Below are positions 26,899-35,229 of a DNA stretch of 64,000 nt, piece after piece. This DNA is from Chryseobacterium sp. ON_d1 (GTDB lineage Bacteria > Bacteroidota > Bacteroidia > Flavobacteriales > Weeksellaceae), in assembly GCF_006829085.1 (NCBI RefSeq), contig NZ_BJTC01000016.1:84197-148196 (forward strand). Direction: 5' to 3'. Under the pieces are notes generated by a model. That model searched no databases. It was given only the letters and a program-made list of their open reading frames with translations, and was not told the origin of the DNA. A program made the position numbers and the translations under genes. The first letter of the stretch is position 1, and each line of letters begins with the position of its first letter.

Positions 26899-26929
26899 TA
26901 TATTTGTAATACAATAATGATAATTATTG
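26899..26929 (+). promoter_or_regulatory. hipBA promoter -7 box and likely HipB operator
   Basis: TATATTTG at 26899-26906 matches the Bacteroidetes -7 consensus TAnnTTTG. Immediately downstream, CAATAAT (26912-26918) and ATTATTG (26923-26929) form a perfect 7-base dyad with a 4-base spacer. An imperfect second dyad follows near 26931-26952. Placement over the expected transcription start suits autorepression by the HipB antitoxin, as known for hipBA. The operator role is inference. Confidence 0.5.
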
Positions 26930-26957
26930 CTTATTAATATGATTAAATAATACAGTT

Positions 26958-27263
26958 ATGTTACTTATATCATTATCTAAAGCGCAAAAAATGATTGCTA
27001 CTCATGTTCGTGACCGTAGGCTTCTGATGGAGCTTACTCAGGAAGGTCTTGCTGAACGTTCAGGTGTAGCACTTTCCACCCTTAGGAAGTTTGAGCAAAA
27101 AGGATTGATTTCTCTGGACTCTTTTCTAAAGATCTTGATGGTGGTTGGAGGATTGGAAGAATTGCTAGATGCTCTTAAGCCAGATAAGCCAGCTTTCAAT
27201 TCAATAGATGATGTTTTAAAACAAGATGATAGTATAATTAAAAAAAGAGGTAGAAGAAAATGA
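26958..27263 (+). CDS. hipB: HipB-like antitoxin, XRE-family regulator
   Basis: 101 aa. The helix-turn-helix spans about residues 20-60 (RRLLMELTQEGLAERSGVALSTLRKFEQKG), the XRE pattern. It stands directly before hipA, overlapping it by 4 bases (ATGA). The basic tail ends KKRGRRK. It would bind the operator upstream and neutralise HipA. Confidence 0.9.
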   Translation: MLLISLSKAQKMIATHVRDRRLLMELTQEGLAERSGVALSTLRKFEQKGLISLDSFLKILMVVGGLEELLDALKPDKPAFNSIDDVLKQDDSIIKKRGRRK

Positions 27264-28492
27264 TTAAGCCTGTTGCAGAAATAAAAGTGGGGTTAGATTT
27301 TGGCTTGGCAGTCCAGCCTGTTGGACGTCTTGCAATACGTGATGGTGTCATCTACTTCCAATACGATGACAATTTTTTTGACGCAGGAATCGAAATATCT
27401 CCTTTCAGGCTGCCTCTGAAAAGGGGCGTTAGTGAATTGCCTCTGCATCCATTTGACGGATTGGCAGGAGTATTCAGCGACAGCTTGCCGGATGGCTGGG
27501 GAAGATTGCTGTTTGACAGAATGATCAGAACCTTTGGATTGATGCCTTCAGATGTTTCGTCACTGGACCGCCTTGCTCACGTAGGTATGCACGGAATGGG
27601 AGCATTAGTCTACGAGCCGGATAATAGTCCTGAAGTGCCGCAAGATAAAGTTGACCTGGACGTGCTGGCTGTACAAACTGAAAAAGTCCTGGAAGGAAGT
27701 TCGGAAGAGGTAATTACTGAGCTGTTAGCTTTAAATGGTTCATCAGCAGGTGCCAGGCCTAAAGCACTTATTGGCGTAGATAGCGAACGTAAAAATATTT
27801 TATACGGAGCCCAAAACTTAGACGAAACTTTTGAACATTGGTTGGTTAAGTTTTCCAATTCACAGGACGGTCCGGATTCCGGAGCTATTGAATATGTCTA
27901 TGCACTGATGGCTGCAGAAGCGGGTATCGCAATGCCGGATGTGCATTTATTTCCTTCTCAAAATGGTGGGAGCGGTTATTTCGCAGTGAAGAGATTCGAC
28001 AGGGACGGTAATAGGAGATTACATATGCATACCGTAAGTGGATTGTTGCATAGCAATTTCAGGTTACCTTCGCTTGATTACGAAGATCTACTGAATTTGA
28101 CTGCAACCCTGACAAAAGATATTCGTGAAGTCGAAAAAATGTATCGACTGGCGGTTTTCAATGTTATGGCTCACAATAGGGATGACCATGCAAAGAACTT
28201 CAGTTTTTTAATGGACGAAACAGGCAACTGGAAACTTTCGCCTGCATACGATTTAACATTTTCGACAGGTCCTGGTGGAGAGCAGAGTACAATGGTCCTA
28301 GGAGAGGGCAGAAATGTAAGCATAAAACATTTGGCAAAGTTAGGTCAGGAAGCTAAACTCCCACAGAGTCTAATCGATAATGTTATTGAACAGACTAAAT
28401 ATGCATTAAACCAATGGAAAGATTTGTCAAAAGAGTTCGATGTAGACAAGCGTAATGCAGAAGTAATCAATCGTATGATTACAAAGCTCTAG
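27260..28492 (+). CDS. hipA: HipA-like serine/threonine kinase toxin
   Basis: 410 aa, the usual HipA length. The P-loop with the regulatory serine reads Gly160-Ser161-Ser-Ala-Gly-Ala-Arg-Pro-Lys168. The catalytic loop is HNRDDHAKN at 305-313 and the metal-binding Asp331-Leu-Thr follows. E. coli HipA phosphorylates glutamyl-tRNA synthetase; related kinases hit other tRNA synthetases, so the target here is unknown. All key residues are present and the toxin looks active. On a conjugative element the pair would act as an addiction module. Confidence 0.93.
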   Translation: MIKPVAEIKVGLDFGLAVQPVGRLAIRDGVIYFQYDDNFFDAGIEISPFRLPLKRGVSELPLHPFDGLAGVFSDSLPDGWGRLLFDRMIRTFGLMPSDVSSLDRLAHVGMHGMGALVYEPDNSPEVPQDKVDLDVLAVQTEKVLEGSSEEVITELLALNGSSAGARPKALIGVDSERKNILYGAQNLDETFEHWLVKFSNSQDGPDSGAIEYVYALMAAEAGIAMPDVHLFPSQNGGSGYFAVKRFDRDGNRRLHMHTVSGLLHSNFRLPSLDYEDLLNLTATLTKDIREVEKMYRLAVFNVMAHNRDDHAKNFSFLMDETGNWKLSPAYDLTFSTGPGGEQSTMVLGEGRNVSIKHLAKLGQEAKLPQSLIDNVIEQTKYALNQWKDLSKEFDVDKRNAEVINRMITKL

Positions 28493-28859
28493 CTATTATC
28501 CGGTGAATAAAGATTGATTGGGTATTTTTTGGACTGGAGATTTTTAGCAGAAAGCTTTTCCAAATATCTGCTTTCGTTTTATATAATGTTTTACTGGCTA
28601 GACAATTTAAATGATAAGAACTATAAGTTTTGCTCTTGTAGTTTATTCTATTTTAATCCTTTATTACAAATCAAAATTCGTAAGTAACCCATTTAGTGGT
28701 TAAATAGACTTTGATCAATTTATGATGCCATATTCTACCATATTTATTGCGATTTTAGCTGATAATATTTGATTATTAAAATAACAGTTATTGTAAAAAA
28801 TATACTGAGTCAAAATGATCAATTAATCTATAAGTTAATGCGATAAGTATTCAGGGGCG
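28493..28859. other. Gene-free AT-rich region between hipA and the recombinase module
   Basis: No gene is visible in 367 bases. A small hairpin (AGCAGA at 28546-28551 with TCTGCT at 28567-28572) followed by TTCGTTTTAT could be a weak terminator for hipBA. Two TTGATCAA-like words occur near 28711 and 28817. Nothing else was supported. Confidence 0.4.
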
Positions 28860-29081
28860 ATGCGTAGCAAAAGAAAACAAAAAGATTCTCAACTTAGAGA
28901 TTTGAAGGAATTCGAGCTCGAACCGCTTATGAAGTTTAACGAAATGTCGGTAAGTGAGGCCGATAAAATATTGAAAAGATCAAACATCAATATGTCTGAA
29001 AAAGAAATTTCAGATGTGCTGGCTTTACTCCATACTCTAGTAAAGATGACCCTCAAAGAGCTCATCTCTGCTAAAAATTAA
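28860..29081 (+). CDS. Small helical protein next to the recombinase
   Basis: 73 aa. The start is basic (MRSKRKQKDSQLRD), then helices containing SEADKILKRSNINMSEKEI and LALLHTLVKMTLKE. Short proteins of this pattern (A-x-x-IL, then an E-x-x-x-(I/V)-LxxL helix) commonly accompany serine recombinases in Bacteroidetes elements. It might be a directionality factor, but no test exists in the sequence. An 81-base gap separates it from the recombinase. Confidence 0.5.
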   Translation: MRSKRKQKDSQLRDLKEFELEPLMKFNEMSVSEADKILKRSNINMSEKEISDVLALLHTLVKMTLKELISAKN

Positions 29082-29162
29082 TTTCGTATTTTAGTGAATA
29101 TAATATTGATAATCAAATTGATCTCAATATTAGTCACCTTCTAACATACTAATGAAAACTTT

Positions 29163-30737
29163 ATGCAAATCGCCGATTTATATATCCGAGTTTCAACGGA
29201 TGAACAAGCTGATAAAGGTTATTCACAGCGCGATCAGGAAGAGCGCCTTCGCAAACATTGCAATAGTCAAAATATTCAAATCGATCGGGTAATTTTTGAG
29301 GATCATTCTGCAAAAACTTTCGACAGACCAGAGTGGAAGAAATATATGTTTAGCTTCAGAAGAGGCAAGCCTGCTAAAGAAGTTAGACTTCTTTTGTTTA
29401 CTAAATGGGATAGGTTTAGCCGTAATACAAGCGAAGCTTACCAGATGATCTCTAAACTTACTAAGTTAAATATTTCTCCTCAGGCTATTGAGCAGCCTTT
29501 AGACTTGAGAGTTCCTGAAAATAAACTTTTATTGGCTATATATCTTTCAACTCCTGAAGTAGAAAATGATCGTCGTGCATTGAATGTTATTTATGGTATG
29601 CGCAGAGCCATTAAAGAAGGCAGAATGATGGGAACTGCGCCTTACGGATATATCAATAAGTGCACGGAAGATGGCAGAAAATATGTGGCAGTAAAAGAAC
29701 CTGAGGCCTCTAACATCATCTGGGCCTTTAAGGAAGTAGCGAAGGGACATCTCCCAAGTGCAAAAGTTAGAGAGCTAATGAATAAAAGGGAGGGTAGGAA
29801 GCTCACACGTAATTCTTTTCTTGAGGCTCTTCGCAATGTAGTTTATTGTGGTAATATTGTCCTAAAAGCACATGGTGATGAAGAAGAGAGAATTATTAAA
29901 GGCAAACATGAGCCTTTAATCTCAGAAGAACTTTTTATGAAAGTTCAACATATACTCAGAAGGAAAAGCAATAAAGATATTTTTTTACCGGGAGGTAGGG
30001 TCATCAATGAAGACAGGTATCCTCTGCGCGGATTACTGCTATGCCCAAAATGTGGAAAAAATTTAACTGCAAGTAGTGCTAAAGGAAGGTCAAAGCATTA
30101 CTACTATTACCATTGTACCTTAGCATGTGGCTTCCGTCACAACTCTGAAATAGTTAATGAACTATTTGAGGCAGAACTTTCAAAATTTGAGTTTATTCCA
30201 GCATTTGCAAATTTGTTAAAAACTATAATGATGAAAAATTTTTCAAGTGTTACGGACGGTCTTGATGATGAGCGAAAAATACTGACTGAGCAAGTCACCA
30301 GAATTGAACAAAAGATAGCAAAAGCAAGAGATTTATATCTGGAAGATAAATTAGATGAAGAGGATTTTAGAGCTGTGAAGACAAAAAATAAGGATGAACT
30401 TGACCGACTCTTATTCAAACTCAATTCGATAAAGCAAACCAAGAAGGATAATAACGTAGAACTTAAGCTGGATGCGGCTTTGAAGGCTGTTACGAAAATT
30501 TCTGAGAGATATAAAAAAGCAGATTCAGTAGACAAAAGAGCTATAATTGGTTTGATATATCCTGAAAAGTTAACCTTTGACGGCGAGAATTTTCAAACCG
30601 CAAAAATCAATACTTTTGTATATACTATCTTTCTGATAAAGAAGGAATTAGGAAATAAAAAAAACCGACAAAGAAGTGAAAAATCTTCAAATGTCGGTTT
30701 TGTGACCTCGACAGGATTCAAACCTGTAACCTTCTGA
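29163..30737 (+). CDS. Large serine recombinase (element integrase), 3' end overlapping tRNA-Arg
   Basis: 524 aa. The N-terminal resolvase domain has the catalytic Ser11 in YIRVSTDEQ and the WDRFSRNTSEAY helix. A recombinase domain (about 175-270) follows, then a zinc ribbon with Cys294, Cys297, Cys318 and Cys322, then a coiled coil (about 375-450). It would integrate and excise the element. The last 11 codons lie inside the tRNA gene of the opposite strand, and the tRNA terminator lies inside codons about 500-513. The present C-terminus was therefore probably created by integration, and the protein encoded by the excised circle may end differently. Confidence 0.9.
   Translation: MQIADLYIRVSTDEQADKGYSQRDQEERLRKHCNSQNIQIDRVIFEDHSAKTFDRPEWKKYMFSFRRGKPAKEVRLLLFTKWDRFSRNTSEAYQMISKLTKLNISPQAIEQPLDLRVPENKLLLAIYLSTPEVENDRRALNVIYGMRRAIKEGRMMGTAPYGYINKCTEDGRKYVAVKEPEASNIIWAFKEVAKGHLPSAKVRELMNKREGRKLTRNSFLEALRNVVYCGNIVLKAHGDEEERIIKGKHEPLISEELFMKVQHILRRKSNKDIFLPGGRVINEDRYPLRGLLLCPKCGKNLTASSAKGRSKHYYYYHCTLACGFRHNSEIVNELFEAELSKFEFIPAFANLLKTIMMKNFSSVTDGLDDERKILTEQVTRIEQKIAKARDLYLEDKLDEEDFRAVKTKNKDELDRLLFKLNSIKQTKKDNNVELKLDAALKAVTKISERYKKADSVDKRAIIGLIYPEKLTFDGENFQTAKINTFVYTIFLIKKELGNKKNRQRSEKSSNVGFVTSTGFKPVTF
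30661..30701 (-). terminator. Terminator of the tRNA-Arg gene
   Basis: AAAACCGACA (30661-30670) and TGTCGGTTTT (30692-30701) are perfect 10-base arms with an inner GAAG/CTTC pair. Read on the minus strand, the hairpin is followed by a run of T residues, the form of an intrinsic terminator. It sits directly after the tRNA 3' end and, on the other strand, inside the recombinase reading frame. Confidence 0.75.
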
Positions 30738-30776
30738 GCCGTAATCAGATGCGCTATTCAGTTGCGCCACGAGGCC
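30703..30776 (-). tRNA. tRNA-Arg (anticodon ACG)
   Basis: A full 74-base cloverleaf is readable on the minus strand. The acceptor stem is GGCCTCG with CGAGGTC (one G-U pair). The D stem is GCGC/GCGC. The anticodon stem is TCTGA/TCAGA around the loop TTACGGC, giving anticodon ACG. The T stem is ACAGG/CCTGT, and the discriminator base is A. No CCA is encoded. It marks the right edge of the integrated element, since the recombinase gene runs into its 3' half. Confidence 0.95.
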
Positions 30777-30803
30777 TTGTGTTTTCTTGTTGTTTAACGG
30801 TTG

Positions 30804-30811
30804 CAAATATA
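30804..30811 (-). promoter_or_regulatory. Promoter -7 box of tRNA-Arg
   Basis: Read on the minus strand this is TATATTTG, an exact TAnnTTTG match, 27 bases before the mature tRNA 5' end. Its survival suggests that the tRNA stays functional after integration. Confidence 0.55.
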
Positions 30812-30835
30812 CCACTTTTTTCCGTTCTTTGAAAC

Positions 30836-31882
30836 ATGAAACAGAAAATTTTACTTTTATTTACGGTATTCTCGCTAATTGCCTGTAAAAGAGAAACAAA
30901 AAATTCGTCCTCAGATTGGACAAATATCTCTAGCCGTACCCGGTTTAAAGAACATGAGGGAGTTTTGGAGCTGAAATCAGGAAATTTTAGTTATAACTTT
31001 AAAAAAAATCAAACTCCTTTTAAGAAAATTATTCTGCTGAATGCAAGTATGGCAGGGTATATTTCAGAGCTTGGAGCGGAAAATCTGATCATTGGAGTTT
31101 CCAGTCCGGAGTATATTTATTCGGATAAAATTCAGAGTCTGATTCAACAAGGGAAGATTCAAAATGTAGGGAGCGAACAGAAATATGATGTGGAAAAGAT
31201 CATTTCTATGAAACCGGATGCTATTTTTACCAACCATATTGCCAGCTTTGACAATACGTATGAACTTTTAAAAAACAATGGCATCCAGGTGATATTCCTG
31301 GATGAATATATGGAGCAGAAGCCTTTGGAGAAAACAGCTTATATTAAACTTTTTGGAGAATTTTTAGGAAAAGAAAAAGAAGCGGAAACCAAATACAAAG
31401 AAGTTGAAAAAAATTACAGCAATCTGAAACAGCTTGCGTCAAAAGCAAAAGAAAAGCCTGTTGTCCTGGCCAACGAAATGTATGGCGATGTCTGGTATCT
31501 GCCAGGGGGGAATACTTCTGTAGCGCATTATATCTCGGATGCCAATGCCAATTATATCATGAAGGATAATAAAGATGAAAAAGCTTTAACCATGAGTTTT
31601 GAAGAAGTATATGCCAAAGCAAATGGAGTACAGTATTGGGTAAATGCCGGCAGCCACCCTTCGAAAAAAGAGATGCTGAGCATGAATCCATTCTATGGAA
31701 AGCTGGATGTATTCAATAAAGGGAAGATCTACACCATCGCAGGAAGAGAGAAATTAAAGGCAAATGACTTCTTTGAAAGTGGTGTGGTAAGAGCAGATCT
31801 GATTCTGAAAGACTATATCAAGATCTTCCATCCTGAACTTTTACCGGATTATCAGCTTACTTATATGAAAGAATTGCACTAA
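30836..31882 (+). CDS. ABC transporter substrate-binding lipoprotein (iron-siderophore/cobalamin type)
   Basis: 348 aa. The lipobox is Leu-Ile-Ala-Cys (residues 14-17). The body fits the PF01497 periplasmic-binding fold, with the markers ASMAGYISELGAENLIIGVS, MKPDAIFTNH and NNGIQVIFLDEY. No permease or ATPase gene is adjacent, so its partners are elsewhere. It is the first gene outside the element, divergent from the tRNA. The substrate is inferred only as a metal chelate. Confidence 0.85.
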   Translation: MKQKILLLFTVFSLIACKRETKNSSSDWTNISSRTRFKEHEGVLELKSGNFSYNFKKNQTPFKKIILLNASMAGYISELGAENLIIGVSSPEYIYSDKIQSLIQQGKIQNVGSEQKYDVEKIISMKPDAIFTNHIASFDNTYELLKNNGIQVIFLDEYMEQKPLEKTAYIKLFGEFLGKEKEAETKYKEVEKNYSNLKQLASKAKEKPVVLANEMYGDVWYLPGGNTSVAHYISDANANYIMKDNKDEKALTMSFEEVYAKANGVQYWVNAGSHPSKKEMLSMNPFYGKLDVFNKGKIYTIAGREKLKANDFFESGVVRADLILKDYIKIFHPELLPDYQLTYMKELH

Positions 31883-31925
31883 CTCATACTATTTGCTTAT
31901 TTTTGCCTTTCCTTTTTATCAAGTT

Positions 31926-32570
31926 ATGTGGAAAAAAATTAAACAGCTTATCTTCATCATTCTTGTTTTGAATGTAGTTTTTATCATCTGGGGTAGATTC
32001 TTTAATCCACCGATTACCCTTACCCAGATAGGGGGGCTTTTTGAATATGGAAAACTGCATCGGGATTATATTTCCTATGACGAAATGGGGAATAATGTAA
32101 AAAAAGCAGTTATTGCATCCGAAGATCAGAAATTTTTTGACCATGACGGTTTTGATTATACAGCGATCGAAAAAGCCATGAAATATAATGAGAAAGGCAA
32201 AAAAATAAGAGGAGGAAGCACCATTTCCCAACAGACTGCTAAGAATGTATTTTTATGGCAGGGCAGAAGCTGGGTAAGAAAAGGGCTGGAGGCTATCTAT
32301 ACTTTCATCATCGAAAAAGTATGGACTAAAGACATTATCCTTGAAAGATACCTGAATTCTATAGAAATGGGGCAGGGAGTATTTGGTGTGGAAGCGGCTG
32401 CACAATATTATTTTGGGAAATCATCCAAAGATTTAAGTGCTTCAGATGCAGCCTGGATTGCTGCTGTATTGCCTAATCCAAAGAAGTATGATCCTAAAAA
32501 TCCATCACCTTATTTAAGAAAGAAGCACAATTGGATCATGAGACAGATGAGGAATGTAAGTTTGAAATAG
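31926..32570 (+). CDS. mtgA: Monofunctional peptidoglycan glycosyltransferase
   Basis: 214 aa from the ATG at 31926; the longer frame opens only with a TTG at 31893. One N-terminal membrane helix is followed by a GT51 domain with the catalytic ASEDQKFFDHDGFD motif, RGGSTISQQTAKN, and NSIEMGQGVFGVEAAAQYYF. It polymerises lipid II into glycan strands and lacks a transpeptidase domain. The next gene starts 13 bases after its stop. Confidence 0.93.
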   Translation: MWKKIKQLIFIILVLNVVFIIWGRFFNPPITLTQIGGLFEYGKLHRDYISYDEMGNNVKKAVIASEDQKFFDHDGFDYTAIEKAMKYNEKGKKIRGGSTISQQTAKNVFLWQGRSWVRKGLEAIYTFIIEKVWTKDIILERYLNSIEMGQGVFGVEAAAQYYFGKSSKDLSASDAAWIAAVLPNPKKYDPKNPSPYLRKKHNWIMRQMRNVSLK

Positions 32571-32583
32571 TATCTTTGTACTA

Positions 32584-34614
32584 ATGAAATTCTTTAATTC
32601 CAGCACAAATTTTGAGTCAGTTCTTAAAAAATATTTTTCTTTTAAGAACGAAACCCTTTCTTTAGAACCTTTTGCAGAGTTTTTAGAGACGATAAAAGAG
32701 GCTGACTTTACAGATGTGCTCAATTTTTTCAGAAGCAATCCTAATTTTGCGGAAAACTTCAAATATTATATTCACAATATTTTCAGAGGACGACCATTCA
32801 ATCTTTCCCTTACAGAAGCCAATATTCTTTCAGAAAATGCCTTTTTTCCTGAACTGAAAAAAAGAATACTGAATAAGGTTTTACCACCCGTTGAAAACGA
32901 AAAAACGGTTTGGTATATGATCGATAATGTCAGCCTGAGACCGAAAAAAGATCTCACATATCTGCACAATCTTCCTGAGAATGAAATTGATGAATTTTTA
33001 AAACTATTGGGAGCTTCGGATTTTATTATCCGTCCTAATGTGAAAAAAGAACTTATCTTCTCTATGAATATCCTTTCCTGGAGGGTTACAGGAATGGCCA
33101 TGGAGGTGGAAGTGGTAAGAATGGCTCCTCAGTACAGAAATCTGGACAACCCGTTTCTTGCCCTTCAGAACGAACTGGAAACCTTAGCAGAAGATCTGGT
33201 AAAGGATCCATACCTGCAGCTGCACTCCAAAGATAGCAGATATAAACAGATTAAAATCTACGCAGAACAGTGTCTGGAGTTTGTCAATATTGCATTTAAA
33301 AATTCAGCTAAATATGGCATTTCAGGAAAAATTAATCAATCTCTGTTAAAAATACGGCAGCAGACTGAAAGGATTTTTGAGATTGCCCAGTTATTGGTTA
33401 TTGATACTGATGAAGATGTTCTGATAAAATCTAAACAGCTGGTTTTTAATATCCTGAATTATAAATCTCATAAAAATAATATTTCTGATCTCATCAATGA
33501 CAGTACGAGGCTGATCTCTCACCTTATTACCAATCATACTGCAGAAACCGGAACCCATTATATTACTTCCACCCGAAAGGAATATATGACCATGTTTTAT
33601 AAGGCCAGTGGAGGAGGTATTATTGTTGGGGCTCTTTGTGTTCTGAAAATGCTTTACGGATATATTCCGGGAAGTGATTTTTCCCATGCTTTTCTGTACT
33701 CAATGAATTATGCAATGGGATTTGTGATGATCTATCTGATGGGTTTTACCCTTGCTACAAAACAGCCTGCAATGACAGCGGCTACCATGACAAAAGTATT
33801 GTCTGAAGAAGGAAATGCCCAAAGAAATAATACAGAATTTGCCCATCTGGTATCCAAGCTATTCCGCAGTCAGTTTATTGCCTTTGTAGGAAATGTACTG
33901 CTGGCCTTTCCGGTAGCGCTTGCTATCATTTACGGCCTGGATGTATTCTTTTCCCAAAATCTGGCTGTAGAAAGATCCGACAAATTGTTAAAAGACCTTG
34001 ATCCCTTTCAATCAAAAGCGATTCTGCATGCGAGTATTGCCGGGTTTTATCTTTTTATCTCCGGAATTATTTCCGGAAATATCGGTAACAATTCTGTTTT
34101 TTATCAGATCCCTGAAAGAATTGCCAAAAATCTCTCCATCAGAAGCTTTTTCGGAAAAAAGTTTGCAAAAGGCCTGTCAAAGTATTATGCTAAAAACTGG
34201 CCGGGAATCATTTCTAATTTCTGGTTTGGGGTATTCCTGGGGGCTACGGCGCCGGTAGGAATGTTTTTCGGACTGGATCTCGATATCAGGCATATTACCT
34301 TTGCTGCCGGTAACTTTGCATTAGGATTATATGGAAAAGATTTTTCAGTAGACTCCTACACATTCTGGATATCTTTCTTAACAGTATTTCTGATCGGTTT
34401 CTTCAACTTTCTGGTGAGCTTCAGCTTATCCATGTTCCTTGCTTTCCGATCCAGAAAGATGAATTTCGGACAGGTGAGTGAGATCTATAAAGAAATTTTC
34501 AGGTATTTTATGAAACACCCATTGAAATTCTTCCTGCCCCTGCGCTCCGGACTGGACAAAAAAGCAGATGACCTGATGAGCAGTACGATTTCCAATAAAT
34601 CAGAAGAACATTGA
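32584..34614 (+). CDS. Gcr-like 'site-specific recombinase' family membrane protein
   Basis: 676 aa. The N-terminal half is helical and soluble. The C-terminal half (about residues 340-640) has six or so membrane segments, and TRKEYMTMFYKASGGGIIVG and FTLATKQPAMTAATMTKVL match the family named SpecificRecomb (PF10136). The name comes from an old gonococcal claim; the membrane topology makes DNA recombinase activity doubtful. It is probably co-transcribed with mtgA, which hints at an envelope role. Confidence 0.8.
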   Translation: MKFFNSSTNFESVLKKYFSFKNETLSLEPFAEFLETIKEADFTDVLNFFRSNPNFAENFKYYIHNIFRGRPFNLSLTEANILSENAFFPELKKRILNKVLPPVENEKTVWYMIDNVSLRPKKDLTYLHNLPENEIDEFLKLLGASDFIIRPNVKKELIFSMNILSWRVTGMAMEVEVVRMAPQYRNLDNPFLALQNELETLAEDLVKDPYLQLHSKDSRYKQIKIYAEQCLEFVNIAFKNSAKYGISGKINQSLLKIRQQTERIFEIAQLLVIDTDEDVLIKSKQLVFNILNYKSHKNNISDLINDSTRLISHLITNHTAETGTHYITSTRKEYMTMFYKASGGGIIVGALCVLKMLYGYIPGSDFSHAFLYSMNYAMGFVMIYLMGFTLATKQPAMTAATMTKVLSEEGNAQRNNTEFAHLVSKLFRSQFIAFVGNVLLAFPVALAIIYGLDVFFSQNLAVERSDKLLKDLDPFQSKAILHASIAGFYLFISGIISGNIGNNSVFYQIPERIAKNLSIRSFFGKKFAKGLSKYYAKNWPGIISNFWFGVFLGATAPVGMFFGLDLDIRHITFAAGNFALGLYGKDFSVDSYTFWISFLTVFLIGFFNFLVSFSLSMFLAFRSRKMNFGQVSEIYKEIFRYFMKHPLKFFLPLRSGLDKKADDLMSSTISNKSEEH

Positions 34615-34626
34615 TCTTAATAAATA

Positions 34627-34657
34627 AAAAATGCTGCCTCTCAGGCAGCATTTTTTC
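34627..34657. terminator. Bidirectional intrinsic terminator
   Basis: ATGCTGCCT (34631-34639) and AGGCAGCAT (34643-34651) flank a 3-base loop, with A-runs before and T-runs after. It lies between convergent genes and can serve both strands. Confidence 0.85.
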
Positions 34658-34702
34658 TATTGCTATAGCTATTAAAGGCAAATAGGAAGTCATCAAAGAA
34701 GT

Positions 34703-34996
34703 TTATACAATCTGTAGATCCCTGAATTTCTCAGCTCCGAATTTATCCTGAAACTTTTTGAGATAAAAGCTTTTACGCATTTTAAAATCATGTTTCAGCA
34801 ACGGGGAATCAATGGTAATAATAATACATCCATTTTCAATATTGACACTTCTGATTTCTTTGAAAAGACTTTCATCAAGATATTCTTCAAGGAAATCTTT
34901 AATGTCAAAAGCAATAAGTTTATGTTCAAAACCATAAATTCTGGCAAAAGATTTTACCAGTTCAGAGGATTGATATTCACGTTTTTTCTTCTTCAT
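34703..34996 (-). CDS. DUF721 (DciA-like) protein
   Basis: 97 aa, basic. The pattern IRSVNIENGCIIITIDSPLLKHDF followed by a Lys/Arg-rich helix matches the DUF721 family, whose DciA members load the replicative helicase in many bacteria. It lies downstream of recF on the same strand after a 233-base gap, an arrangement I recall from Flavobacteriia. A role in replication is inferred from the family. Confidence 0.75.
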   Translation of the reverse strand: MKKKKREYQSSELVKSFARIYGFEHKLIAFDIKDFLEEYLDESLFKEIRSVNIENGCIIITIDSPLLKHDFKMRKSFYLKKFQDKFGAEKFRDLQIV

Positions 34997-35229
34997 AGTT
35001 GGGTTCGCGTTTCGAGGTGCGTGATTCGTAATTATGGAGTTCTGCGGTTTGGGTTTCGGGTTTTGTTTTTTTATTCCAAGTTTCTATAGCTCATATTATT
35101 TGTGTTTTTAGGATATTAAGTTAAGATAAAAAGTATTTCGATGATAAATAAATTTTTATCGTACAGATAAAGCGCGCAACTTTAACCTCGTATTTTATAA
35201 ACCTGACATCTCGTACCTCGTATCCCGCA
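34997..35229. repeat. CG-rich degenerate repeat in AT-rich intergenic DNA
   Basis: Read on the minus strand, the first part contains ACGAATCACGCACCTCG and ACGCGAACCC. The last part (about 35187-35230, plus strand) reads CTCGTACCTCGTATCCCGCA. These look like a degenerate run of words near TCGnA(T/C)C(T/C)CG. Similar text occurs at 47950-47990 and 49055-49075. No gene is present. Confidence 0.4.

Noticed and set aside
28546..28572. Hairpin after hipA as a firm terminator
   Set aside because: Only 6-base arms with a 15-base loop and a broken T-run; mentioned only as weak within the intergenic entry.
30137..30535. Minus-strand Ser-rich frame inside the recombinase gene
   Set aside because: Antisense shadow of the coiled-coil region; no start context or domain.
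32584..34614. Gcr-like protein as a second DNA recombinase of the element
   Set aside because: Despite the family name, it has many membrane helices, lies outside the element and adjoins mtgA; recombinase function is not supported.
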